From: Fimbriimonas ginsengisoli Gsoil 348
GTDB taxonomy: Bacteria; Armatimonadota; Fimbriimonadia; Fimbriimonadales; Fimbriimonadaceae
Direction: 5' to 3'
NCBI GenBank assembly: GCA_945881865.1
Contig: CAMCVK010000001.1
Location: 1 to 64,000 of the forward strand
Length of the DNA stretch: 64,000 nt
Shown here piece after piece: positions 8,991 through 17,254 of the stretch. The notes beneath the pieces were generated by a model. That model was not told the DNA's origin. It saw only the letters and a program-made list of their open reading frames with translations, and did no database searches. The translations under genes and the position numbers were made by a program. The number at the start of each line of letters is the position of its first letter. Within the stretch, counting starts at the first letter, position 1.

Positions 8991-10113
8991 GCCTCTCGTG
9001 GTTTGTGTTGTCGGCACGCGGCCGGAAGCCATCAAAGTCGCGCCCGTTGTGCAGGAATTCCGCCAGCACGATGCGGTGCAGACGCTATTGGTCTCGACCG
9101 GTCAGCACCGTGAAATCCTCCTCAGCGCGCTGGCGGCATTTGGCCTGGCGCCCGACGAAGACCTTGCCATCATGCAGCAGGGCCAGACCCTAGCACAGGT
9201 GACGAGCCGCGCGATGGAAGGTCTGGACGGACTTTTCGACCGCTTGAAGCCGGCCATGGTGCTCGCTCAGGGCGACACCACGACCACGTTTGTGGCGGGG
9301 CTCGGTGCGTTCTACCGCCGCATTCCGTTCGGCCACATCGAAGCCGGCCTCCGAACCGAGTCCATCGATAACCCATTTCCCGAGGAGTTCAACCGGCGCG
9401 CGGTCGGCCTCATCTCCGGCCTGCACTTCCCTCCCACGACGTGGTCGCGCGATAACCTTCTCGCCGAGAAGAAGAATCCGGACGACATTTTCGTGGTCGG
9501 CAACACGGTCATCGATGCCGCGCAATACACGGCCAACCACGCCAGCGACTCCTGGTATCCCGAGTTCGAGGGTCGCGTCATCCTGCTTACGACCCACCGA
9601 CGGGAGAACTGGGGCGAGCCGCAGAAGGCGATTGCCGAAGCCGCGCTGGAACTCGTCAACCGATTCCCCGATACCCTGCTCGTGGTCGCGATGCACCCGA
9701 ACCCGGTCGTGCGCGACACGCTGGTTCCGATTCTTGGCAACCACGACCGCATCAAACTCATCGAGCCGCCGGATTACGGTCCGTTCGTAAAGTTGATGCA
9801 GCGCGCGACGCTGATTCTCAGCGATAGCGGCGGCGTCCAGGAAGAAGCCCCGGCGTTTGGTATTCCCGTTTTGGTCTTGCGCGATACGACCGAGCGACCG
9901 GAAGGCGTTCATGCCGGTACGGCGAAGCTGGTCGGAACGAACAAGCAGCGCATCATCGAGGAAGGCGCGAATTTGCTGTCGGATCCAGCGGCGTACAAGG
10001 CGATGGCCCAGTCCGTGAGCCCGTACGGCGACGGAAAGGCTTCGGCTCGAATCCGCGCGGTGGTCTTTAACCGCCTCGGAATCGAAACCGAGCCGGTCGA
10101 GATGTGGGCCTAA
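8983..10113 (+). CDS. wecB: UDP-N-acetylglucosamine 2-epimerase (non-hydrolysing)
   Basis: VVGTRPEAIKVAPV, STGQHREILL, GHIEAGLRTE, DSGGVQEEAPAFGIPVLVLRDTTERPE. Confidence 0.93.
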   Translation: MPKPLVVCVVGTRPEAIKVAPVVQEFRQHDAVQTLLVSTGQHREILLSALAAFGLAPDEDLAIMQQGQTLAQVTSRAMEGLDGLFDRLKPAMVLAQGDTTTTFVAGLGAFYRRIPFGHIEAGLRTESIDNPFPEEFNRRAVGLISGLHFPPTTWSRDNLLAEKKNPDDIFVVGNTVIDAAQYTANHASDSWYPEFEGRVILLTTHRRENWGEPQKAIAEAALELVNRFPDTLLVVAMHPNPVVRDTLVPILGNHDRIKLIEPPDYGPFVKLMQRATLILSDSGGVQEEAPAFGIPVLVLRDTTERPEGVHAGTAKLVGTNKQRIIEEGANLLSDPAAYKAMAQSVSPYGDGKASARIRAVVFNRLGIETEPVEMWA

Positions 10114-10117
10114 ACCG

Positions 10118-10942
10118 ATGACCATCGTCGAAGCCATTCTGTACGGCATCGTTCAGGGCCTAACAGAATGGCTTCCGGTGTCGAGCACGGCGCACCTTCG
10201 CATTTTGCCTTCGCTGCTGGGCAAGCCCGACCCGGGGGCCGGTTTCACCGCCGTCATCCAGCTTGGAACCACGCTCGCGGTGCTGATCTTCTTCCGAAAA
10301 GAGTTGAGCGCGGCGATCGGCGGCTGGCTGAAGAGCTTTAAGAAGGGATCGAAGTCCGGCGTGGACGCCAAGGTTGGTTGGGGCGTTTTCTGGGGAACCT
10401 TCCCCATCATCATCATCGGCTTCCTCGCGCAAGATTTCATTAAGAGCGACGCCGTGCGGTCGCTTTATGTCATTGCCGCGACGCTGATGCTGGGTGGCCT
10501 CTTGATGCTCGGCGCCGAGCAATATGCCAAGGGCCGCAAGGGTCGCGGCGAGGCGAAAATCGAAGTGAAGGATGGTTTGGTGGTGGGTGCCTTCCAGGCG
10601 CTTGCACTCATTCCGGGCATGAGCCGGTCGGGCAGCACGATCAGCGGCGCGCTGTTCTCCGGGTTAGATCGCAACACGGCGGCGCGGTACTCGTTCCTGC
10701 TCAGCGTTCCCAGCGTCGCCGCGGCTGGGTTGTATGAGCTTTACAAAGGCAAGGCAGAACTGTTGGATGCAGGGATTACCAACGTGTTGGTGGCCACCGC
10801 CGTCTCGTTTGTCGTCGGCTACGCCAGCATCGCGCTCCTTCTAAAATTCATCCAGAAGCAAGGCATCGGCGTTTTTGTTCTCTACCGATTTGTGGTTGCC
10901 GGTGTGCTGTTGCTGATGCTCCAGCGCGGACTGATTCAATAG
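10118..10942 (+). CDS. uppP: Undecaprenyl-diphosphatase (BacA/UppP)
   Basis: ILYGIVQGLTEWLPVSSTAHLRI, ALIPGMSRSGSTISGAL. Confidence 0.93.
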   Translation: MTIVEAILYGIVQGLTEWLPVSSTAHLRILPSLLGKPDPGAGFTAVIQLGTTLAVLIFFRKELSAAIGGWLKSFKKGSKSGVDAKVGWGVFWGTFPIIIIGFLAQDFIKSDAVRSLYVIAATLMLGGLLMLGAEQYAKGRKGRGEAKIEVKDGLVVGAFQALALIPGMSRSGSTISGALFSGLDRNTAARYSFLLSVPSVAAAGLYELYKGKAELLDAGITNVLVATAVSFVVGYASIALLLKFIQKQGIGVFVLYRFVVAGVLLLMLQRGLIQ

Positions 10943-10949
10943 CCCGACG

Positions 10950-11555
10950 ATGTTCCGCAAGAAACCGGTTGAGCCAAGCACCCCGCCCGTGTGGATGCTC
11001 GTTGGTCTGGGCAATCCCGGGCCAGAGTACAAAGGCACGCGGCACAACGTCGGCTTCGAGTTCATCGACTTGCTCGCCGAGCAAGAAGGCATTAAACTCA
11101 GCACGGCAAAGCACCAAGCACGATATGGCATCGGCACCGTCGCCGACGTTTCGATCCTACTGGTAAAGCCCCTCACCTTCATGAACCTTAGCGGACGTTC
11201 GGTGGCTCCGCTTGCGCGGGAATATGGACTCGCGCCGGAGAAAATTTGCGTGGTGGCCGATGACCTCGACCTCGAAGTTGGGCGGGTTCGACTCAAGCCA
11301 AAGGGGTCGGCGGGCGGCCACAACGGCCACAAGAGCCTGATTGCTTCGCTGCAGTCCTCCGAATATCCGCGCCTCAAGATAGGCATCGGCAGCGTGGATC
11401 GATCGCAAACCGTGGATTACGTCCTGGGGCGATTCAACCCGGACGAGCGTTCCCGGATTGAGTCCGCGTTTGGACGATGCCGGTTGGCCGTCGAAGCGTT
11501 GGTGACGCGCGGGCTGGAAGCCGCCCTGAACGTGGCGAACGAACCCGGAACCTAG
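10950..11555 (+). CDS. pth: Peptidyl-tRNA hydrolase
   Basis: VGLGNPGPEYKGTRHNVGFEFID, KPLTFMNLSGRSV, GSAGGHNGHKSLI. Confidence 0.93.
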   Translation: MFRKKPVEPSTPPVWMLVGLGNPGPEYKGTRHNVGFEFIDLLAEQEGIKLSTAKHQARYGIGTVADVSILLVKPLTFMNLSGRSVAPLAREYGLAPEKICVVADDLDLEVGRVRLKPKGSAGGHNGHKSLIASLQSSEYPRLKIGIGSVDRSQTVDYVLGRFNPDERSRIESAFGRCRLAVEALVTRGLEAALNVANEPGT

Positions 11556-11923
11556 CGGAGCAACAAACCGACCGGACGTTCGGTGTAGCTGTGTTGCAGG
11601 TTCATCAAGTGAATCGGGTTCGAAGTGTGCTCCCAGACTGCTTCCGACCGGTTCATGTAGGTGTGGAAAACCAGGGAGCCATCTTTCGACCTTGCCCAGC
11701 GGGACTCCCCTTCGCCCGTGGCGAGGAGAACAAACATCCCGGCGGGAATCAAGGCGTCATCCGAAAAAATGAAGGCGCCGGCGGAGAACGATCCGGTCGC
11801 AACGGCAAGTTCACTCACCAGCACATGGCCGCGTAACTGAATGCGGAGTGAACCCTGGTTTTGAAGGATGACGAACTCCTCTGATGGGTGGTTGCTTCGT
11901 TGAATGCCTACGATCCGAATCAT
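11552..11923 (-). CDS. Small protein, lamin-tail-domain-like beta fold
   Basis: EEFVILQNQGSLRIQLRGHVLVSE pattern; convergent 4-bp overlap with pth. Confidence 0.4.
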   Translation of the reverse strand: MIRIVGIQRSNHPSEEFVILQNQGSLRIQLRGHVLVSELAVATGSFSAGAFIFSDDALIPAGMFVLLATGEGESRWARSKDGSLVFHTYMNRSEAVWEHTSNPIHLMNLQHSYTERPVGLLLR

Positions 11924-11956
11924 GTTTGTCCCCGGTTAAAGATATGACGGTCCGAA

Positions 11957-12406
11957 TCACTTAATTGTGGCTTCGTTTGTCATTTGGGCGAGGGTTTTGT
12001 TGCAGGCTTTCAGCACCTGTATCGCGGTTTGGAGGTCCTCCGTGCTGATGCCTTCTTTCATCAGAACTTCGGCGTTCGCCAGTTCAGTCAGCACTTTTCG
12101 CAGGGCCGCATGACCACGAAGCGTGAGCGTAAGGTGCTTCGACCGGCTGTCGTCTGGACTGACCGTTTGGTTAACGAACCCTCGCACGACGAGGACCTTG
12201 ACGGTTTCGGAAAGCGTGGGCGGACGGACCCCCATTCGCCGCGCGATGGCGGCTTGGCTGGCACCCTTTTCGCTCGCGCGAATCGCAGAAAGGACTTCAA
12301 ACGTGGACATCGTGAGTCCGGCGGACTCCAGCCGGGGCAGCAGTAGATGCGAGACGAGTTCATTCATCAAGCCGGCTTGCGCAGTTAACGACTCCGAGAC
12401 GTCCAT
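11957..12406 (-). CDS. MarR-family transcriptional regulator
   Basis: wHTH QAAIARRMGVRPPTLSETVKVLVVRGFVNQTVSPDDSRSKHLTLTLRGHA; internal ATG at 12406 preferred. Confidence 0.82.
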   Translation of the reverse strand: MDVSESLTAQAGLMNELVSHLLLPRLESAGLTMSTFEVLSAIRASEKGASQAAIARRMGVRPPTLSETVKVLVVRGFVNQTVSPDDSRSKHLTLTLRGHAALRKVLTELANAEVLMKEGISTEDLQTAIQVLKACNKTLAQMTNEATIK

Positions 12407-12412
12407 GGCCAA

Positions 12413-12444
12413 AGTATGACAGGCATTAGTTCGCCAAACGAACG
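12413..12444 (-). promoter_or_regulatory. marR promoter with inverted-repeat operator GTTCG-N5-CGAAC
   Basis: Minus-strand -10 CATACT (12413-12418) 6 nt from ATG; perfect 5-bp inverted repeat at 12430-12444. Confidence 0.5.
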
Positions 12445-12462
12445 GTAGGAATTGAAGACACG

Positions 12463-12496
12463 AAAAAGGCCCGCCCAATTCTGGGCGAGCCTTAAG
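12463..12496 (-). terminator. Rho-independent terminator of the RRM gene
   Basis: Minus strand AAGGCTCGCCCAGAATTGGGCGGGCCTTTTT. Confidence 0.75.
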
Positions 12497-12510
12497 ATCT
12501 TATCGAGGGT

Positions 12511-12954
12511 TCAGAACCGGCCGCGTCCGCCGCCGCCGCCACCGCGACCGCCGCTTCCGCCACCACGCGGCTTACCGCCGCCAAATCCGCCGCCGCCACC
12601 GCCGCCGCCAGGACGTCCGCCGCCGCCGCCGCCACCCGGTCGACCACCGCCGCCGCCGTAACCGCCGCCACCGCCGCCGCCTTCACGTCGCTCGAATCCG
12701 CCGCCGCCGCCACCGCCGCCGCCGAAGGATTTCGGTCGTGCTTCGTTCACGTTAATGTTTCGGCCGCCCATGGCGCTGCCGTCCTTGTCTTGGATGGCCT
12801 GGTCGGCCTTGTCGCCGTCGACATCGACGAATGCGAAGCCCCGGCCTTCGATGATGCGCACGTTCGATGCACCATAGGCGGAGAAGTAGTTCAGCAGATC
12901 CTGCTCAGTTGACGAATACGGGATGTTTCCCACGTAAAGGGATTTCGTAGCCAT
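12511..12954 (-). CDS. RRM RNA-binding protein with Gly-rich/RGG tail
   Basis: RNP motifs LYVGNIPYSS and GRGFAFVDV followed by about 80 aa of G/R repeats; SD GGAAGGA upstream. Confidence 0.88.
   Translation of the reverse strand: MATKSLYVGNIPYSSTEQDLLNYFSAYGASNVRIIEGRGFAFVDVDGDKADQAIQDKDGSAMGGRNINVNEARPKSFGGGGGGGGGFERREGGGGGGGYGGGGGRPGGGGGGGRPGGGGGGGGFGGGKPRGGGSGGRGGGGGGRGRF
12515..12722. repeat. Low-complexity CCGCCG/GGCGGC tract encoding the Gly-rich tail
   Basis: Direct reading of repeated ccgccgccgcc units. Confidence 0.9.
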
Positions 12955-13166
12955 TATGTTGTCCTTCCGTATCGATTCTCAAGGCGAGTCTAGCAGTCAT
13001 ATCCGTTCGATCCAGAAGGACGTAGCTACAAGGCCGGGACCATTTCGATTCGTTACCCCCGGAGTATAGCAGATATGCGCAAAACTGCGGAAAATTACCG
13101 CATTTTTCCGACGTTTGGCCCTTTGCGGTCACGCTGGCCCGCAGGCGAACCAGGTAAACCGACGGC

Positions 13167-14099
13167 ATGAACACGCAGCGAGTGGGTCAAACCGACCTCG
13201 TTTCGAGCCGACTCTCCTACGGTTGCATGAGGATCGCCGGAACCTGGAACCCCAACGAGATTACGCCCGAGCGAGAAACCGCCGGCCGAGCCGCCCTCCT
13301 CGCCGCCTATGAAGCGGGGTACACGCTGTTCGACCACGCCGACATCTACTGCGCCGGTGGCTGCGAAACGATCCATGGGAACCTGCTGCGCGACACGCCT
13401 TCCCTGCGCGACCAGGCGCTGATCGCCACGAAGTGCGGCATCATTTTTGGCGGCAACCCGAATCCAGATTCTCCACATCGATATGACTTCAGCAAGGCGC
13501 ATATTCTGGCGTCCGCCGAGAAATCGCTTAAGCGGCTAAACGTGGAGACGATTGATCTCTATCAACTTCACCGGCCCGACTTGCTGATGAACCCGGCGGA
13601 GATCGCGGAGGCGTTCGACTTGTTGCACAGGGCCGGAAAGGTCCGCTGGTTTGGCGTCAGCAACTTCTCGCCGTCGTTCGTCACCGCGCTTGCCCGCCAC
13701 ATCGGTCGGCCGGTGGCCGTCAATCAGGTCGAGATCCATCTAGGTCGGCTCGACTGCTTCAGCGACGGCACGCTGGACCAGTGCATCGCCGACGATATCA
13801 CTCCGCTCGCTTGGAGCCCTCTAGGTGGCGGCTGGCTGGGCGAGGGCGGCACGGTCGGGGCCGGCGACCCGCGCCATCATCTCCTCTCCTTGCTGGACGA
13901 CCTAGCCAAGCAGCATGAGGTGACGCGAACCGAGATTTCCTTGGCCTGGTTGCTCAAGCATCCGAGCAAGATCATTCCCATCGTGGGTTCGACGAAGCCG
14001 GAGAAGATTCGCCAGGCCGTCAAGGCCGACGCCATCGACTTGCACCGGGAAGATTGGTACCGATTGCTGGTGGCGGCGCGACAAAAGGGCCTGCCCTGA
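13167..14099 (+). CDS. Aldo/keto reductase
   Basis: SYGCMRIAGTW, GYTLFDHADIY, IDLYQLHRPD, GVSNFSP, IPIVGSTKPEKI. Confidence 0.9.
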   Translation: MNTQRVGQTDLVSSRLSYGCMRIAGTWNPNEITPERETAGRAALLAAYEAGYTLFDHADIYCAGGCETIHGNLLRDTPSLRDQALIATKCGIIFGGNPNPDSPHRYDFSKAHILASAEKSLKRLNVETIDLYQLHRPDLLMNPAEIAEAFDLLHRAGKVRWFGVSNFSPSFVTALARHIGRPVAVNQVEIHLGRLDCFSDGTLDQCIADDITPLAWSPLGGGWLGEGGTVGAGDPRHHLLSLLDDLAKQHEVTRTEISLAWLLKHPSKIIPIVGSTKPEKIRQAVKADAIDLHREDWYRLLVAARQKGLP

Positions 14100-14124
14100 G
14101 GCCGAGGTTGGCGTAAAATGGGTT

Positions 14125-14313
14125 GTGCGTTCCGATTGGCCCGAGCAAGATGAGTGGGGAATCGACCTGGAGCTAATCCGGGCGTACCAAGCCATGAGTC
14201 CCGAAGAGCGATTCCTGCGCCATCAAGCAGCTGCCGAATTTTTATTCGAGGTCAAACGTGCAAAAAGACTTCCAAAGCCAAGCGTCGATTCTGGCGCAGC
14301 TGACGTCGCGTAA
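14125..14313 (+). CDS. Small antitoxin-like protein preceding a nucleotidyltransferase remnant
   Basis: GTG start after TAAAAT; LIRAYQAMSPEERFLRHQAAAEFLFEVKRAK, reminiscent of short proteins upstream of nucleotidyltransferase toxins. Confidence 0.4.
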   Translation: MRSDWPEQDEWGIDLELIRAYQAMSPEERFLRHQAAAEFLFEVKRAKRLPKPSVDSGAADVA

Positions 14314-14476
14314 GATCGACTTTGTTGTCGTCGGTGGTTGGGCGGCAGTTTTTCAAGGCGCGGCGGAGAGGACGGAGCAGGACCTCATTGCCATGAAGTC
14401 GGGCACTGGCCGGGGCCACGATGAAGAGCACGTTCGGCAGCTAATGGCAATCCAGCGCGTCCAATCCGAAGGCTGA
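14258..14476 (+). pseudogene. Internally deleted nucleotidyltransferase (DUF6036-like) remnant
   Basis: N-terminal FVVVGGWAAVFQGA fused directly to C-terminal DLIAMKSGTGRGHDEEHVRQL; catalytic middle missing. Confidence 0.55.
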
Positions 14477-14484
14477 CCTTCCGC

Positions 14485-15159
14485 ATGCTTTTGCCCACCA
14501 TTTACCTTGCCTCGCACCCCGGACCGTATGCGGCGGCGGTGATCCCCGCTGACGAACTCGCGGCCCGAACCCACGAACTCGGCCCACCATCTCGCGAAAT
14601 CTTGGTTTTGGATCTCGAGCTTCTCGCACCGCTCGAACGGCTGGGCAAAACCGCCGCGTTCTTTGAAAACGCACCACCGGCCGAAGACGACGCCGTCTAC
14701 CGGCTTTGGGAACCGAATCCGTGGCTCGTCGAAAACCTCCCCGATACGCCCGGAACGGCCCTCGACCTCGGCTGCGGAACCGGGCGAGACGCCGTTTTCC
14801 TCGCCGATCTCGGCTGGCAAGTCACCGCCATCGACCGCCTTCCCGACGCACTGGAACGAGCCGAGGACTTGCGGCGGCGCTACGCGCACGGCAGAAGAGT
14901 CGCCTGGCAACAGGCCGACCTACGCAGCTACCACCCAGTCGAAAAGTTCGATCTCATCCTCGGTTTGATGAGTCCCGTCGCATTGCGGATCCCAGAAATC
15001 CAGGGCTGGCTAAACCCCGGGGGCAGACTTTTGATCGAACTATTCCACCCCGAGAACCGCACCCAAAATGGCAAACCCGCCTCCGACGACATGATCCTCG
15101 ACGGCGAACCAATCCGAAGCGTAGAAAAAGTCCTAACCCGCGCGCGGTTCGACGCCTGA
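14485..15159 (+). CDS. Class I SAM-dependent methyltransferase (TehB-like) with N-terminal extension
   Basis: ALDLGCGTGRDAVFLADLGWQVTAIDRLPDAL. Confidence 0.78.
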   Translation: MLLPTIYLASHPGPYAAAVIPADELAARTHELGPPSREILVLDLELLAPLERLGKTAAFFENAPPAEDDAVYRLWEPNPWLVENLPDTPGTALDLGCGTGRDAVFLADLGWQVTAIDRLPDALERAEDLRRRYAHGRRVAWQQADLRSYHPVEKFDLILGLMSPVALRIPEIQGWLNPGGRLLIELFHPENRTQNGKPASDDMILDGEPIRSVEKVLTRARFDA

Positions 15160-15161
15160 CC

Positions 15162-16769
15162 TCACATCCGAAACATTCGGAAGCCGGGCTTTTGCGGCGG
15201 CGCGTTGCGCGCCAATTCGATGCCCAGCGCCACCACGCGGCGCGTATCCACCGGGTCGATAATGCCGTCGTCCCACAGTCGCGCGCCGGAGTACACCGCG
15301 CTGGATTCTGCCGCGTACTTATCGAGAATTGGGCGGGTGAACGCCTCGTTCTCGTCCTCACTCATCATCACGCCGCGAGCGGCCAACTGGTCCTGCTTTA
15401 CCGTCAGCAAAACGTTCGCCGCCTGGGTTCCGCCCATCACCGAGATCCGCGCGTTGGGCCACATCCACATCTGCCGGGGGCCAAACGCTCGCCCGCACAT
15501 GCCGTAGTTCCCTGCCCCGTACGACCCGGCCACCACCACCGTGAACTTGGGCACGCACGCCGTCGAAACCGCCGTCACCAGCTTCGCGCCGTGCTTGGCG
15601 ATGCCTTCGTTCTCGTAACGGCGGCCGACCATGAACCCCGCGATGTTCTGCACAAACAGCAACGGAATGCCGCGCTGCTCGCAAAGCTCGATGAAGTGGG
15701 CGCCCTTCTGCGCCGACTCGCTAAAGAGAATTCCGTCGTTGGCGAGGATGCCAACTCGGTGACCGAAAATCCGCCCGAATCCACAAATCAACGTTTGCCC
15801 AAAACGCGGCTTGAACTCATGGAATGCGCTGGCATCCAAGATTCGCGCCAACACTTCGCGCATCGGGAAGGGGGCCTTCGGGTCGGTCGGAACCAACGAA
15901 TACAGGTCCTCGGCCGGATAAAGCGGTTCCGCAGGTTCCTCGTCGGCCGGATCGCTCACGTCGGGCCGGGGCAAAACGGAGATGATGCCGCGCAGGATTT
16001 CCAGCGCGTGGGCGTCGTCCTCGGCAAGATGGTCGGCAACGCCAGACAGTCGCGTATGCACGTCTCCGCCGCCTAGATCCTCTACCGAAACCTCTTCGCC
16101 GGTGGCGGCTTTGACGAGCGGCGGTCCGCCCAAAAAGATCGTGCCCTGGTTCCGAACGATGACCGTTTCGTCACTCATCGCCGGGACGTAGGCGCCGCCC
16201 GCCGTGCACGAACCCATGACGGCCGCGATTTGGGGAATTCCCGCCGCCGACAGATTGGCTTGGTTGTAGAAAATCCGGCCGAAGTGGTCGCGATCGGGGA
16301 AAACTTCGCTTTGCAGCGGCAGGAATGCGCCTCCGCTATCCACCAGATACACGCACGGAAGGTGGTTTTCCAGCGCGATTTCCTGGGCGCGAAGATGCTT
16401 TTTGACCGTAATCGGGAAGTACGTGCCGCCCTTCACGGTCGCATCGTTCGCCACGATCACGACGTCGCGCCCGTGCACCCGCCCGGCACCGGTGACGACT
16501 CCCGCACCCGGGGCATCGCCGCCGTACATATCCTCGGCGGCAAGCGGACAGAACTCCAAAAACGGCGAGCCAGGGTCGAGCAATCCGTCGATCCGGTCTC
16601 GCACTAACAGCTTGCCTCGGCCGGTGTGTTTCGCCCGGGCGTCGGCCCCGCCGCCTTGCCCAACTCGGGCAAGGCGCGTTCGGGTGTCGGCCAGAAGGGC
16701 ATCCATGGCAGCCCGGTTTGCCCGGCTGGCTTCAGAATTCGGGTCCAGGCGAGACGTCAACGGCTCCAT
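15162..16769 (-). CDS. Acyl-CoA carboxylase, carboxyltransferase beta subunit
   Basis: [94 protein letters not shown]. Confidence 0.93.
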   Translation of the reverse strand: MEPLTSRLDPNSEASRANRAAMDALLADTRTRLARVGQGGGADARAKHTGRGKLLVRDRIDGLLDPGSPFLEFCPLAAEDMYGGDAPGAGVVTGAGRVHGRDVVIVANDATVKGGTYFPITVKKHLRAQEIALENHLPCVYLVDSGGAFLPLQSEVFPDRDHFGRIFYNQANLSAAGIPQIAAVMGSCTAGGAYVPAMSDETVIVRNQGTIFLGGPPLVKAATGEEVSVEDLGGGDVHTRLSGVADHLAEDDAHALEILRGIISVLPRPDVSDPADEEPAEPLYPAEDLYSLVPTDPKAPFPMREVLARILDASAFHEFKPRFGQTLICGFGRIFGHRVGILANDGILFSESAQKGAHFIELCEQRGIPLLFVQNIAGFMVGRRYENEGIAKHGAKLVTAVSTACVPKFTVVVAGSYGAGNYGMCGRAFGPRQMWMWPNARISVMGGTQAANVLLTVKQDQLAARGVMMSEDENEAFTRPILDKYAAESSAVYSGARLWDDGIIDPVDTRRVVALGIELARNAPPQKPGFRMFRM

Positions 16770-16789
16770 CGGTCGCCAGATGTTACCGG

Positions 16790-17200
16790 CTAGGCCGGGT
16801 CGGGCACAAACTTCAGGCAGACGCCGTTGATGCAGTAGCGAAATCCGGTCGGCGTGTGCGGAGCATCCTCAAACACGTGGCCCAGGTGGCTGCCGCAGGT
16901 TTTGCAAACAACTTCCACCCGGCGCATTCCGTGGCTCATGTCGACCTTCTCTTCGACGCGGTCGCCCTCGACGGCCTGGTAGAACGCCGGCCAGCCGCAC
17001 GCGCTGAAGAACTTGGCGGTGTCGCGAAACAACCCGGTGCCGCACGCCGCACACTCGTAGGTGCCCTGCGCCGGCGACTCTTTCCAGAACTCGTGGGTGA
17101 ACGGCCGCTCGGTGCCAGCTTGCCGCAGCACGCGGTACTCCTCAGGGGTCAGCTGGGCTCTCCACTCGGCGTCGGTCTTTTCAATTTCTCGGTTTGGCAT
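16790..17200 (-). CDS. msrB: Peptide-methionine (R)-S-oxide reductase
   Basis: [53 protein letters not shown]. Confidence 0.93.
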   Translation of the reverse strand: MPNREIEKTDAEWRAQLTPEEYRVLRQAGTERPFTHEFWKESPAQGTYECAACGTGLFRDTAKFFSACGWPAFYQAVEGDRVEEKVDMSHGMRRVEVVCKTCGSHLGHVFEDAPHTPTGFRYCINGVCLKFVPDPA

Positions 17201-17220
17201 GCTCTTTAGAATACGTCAGC

Positions 17221-17242
17221 CACCGGCGGAGTTCCGCCGGTG
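17221..17242. repeat. Perfect inverted repeat CACCGGCGGA-GT-TCCGCCGGTG
   Basis: Direct reading; no U-tract. Confidence 0.7.
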
Positions 17243-17254
17243 TGTGGCAATCCG

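Noticed and set aside
12452-12661. Poly-proline ORF (PRPPPPPPRPPLPPPRG...)
   Set aside because: Antisense of the Gly-rich tail of the RRM gene; low-complexity artefact
14706-16076. 456-aa plus-strand ORF
   Set aside because: Overlaps the methyltransferase and antisense to the carboxyltransferase; Arg/Pro/His-rich composition typical of a shadow ORF
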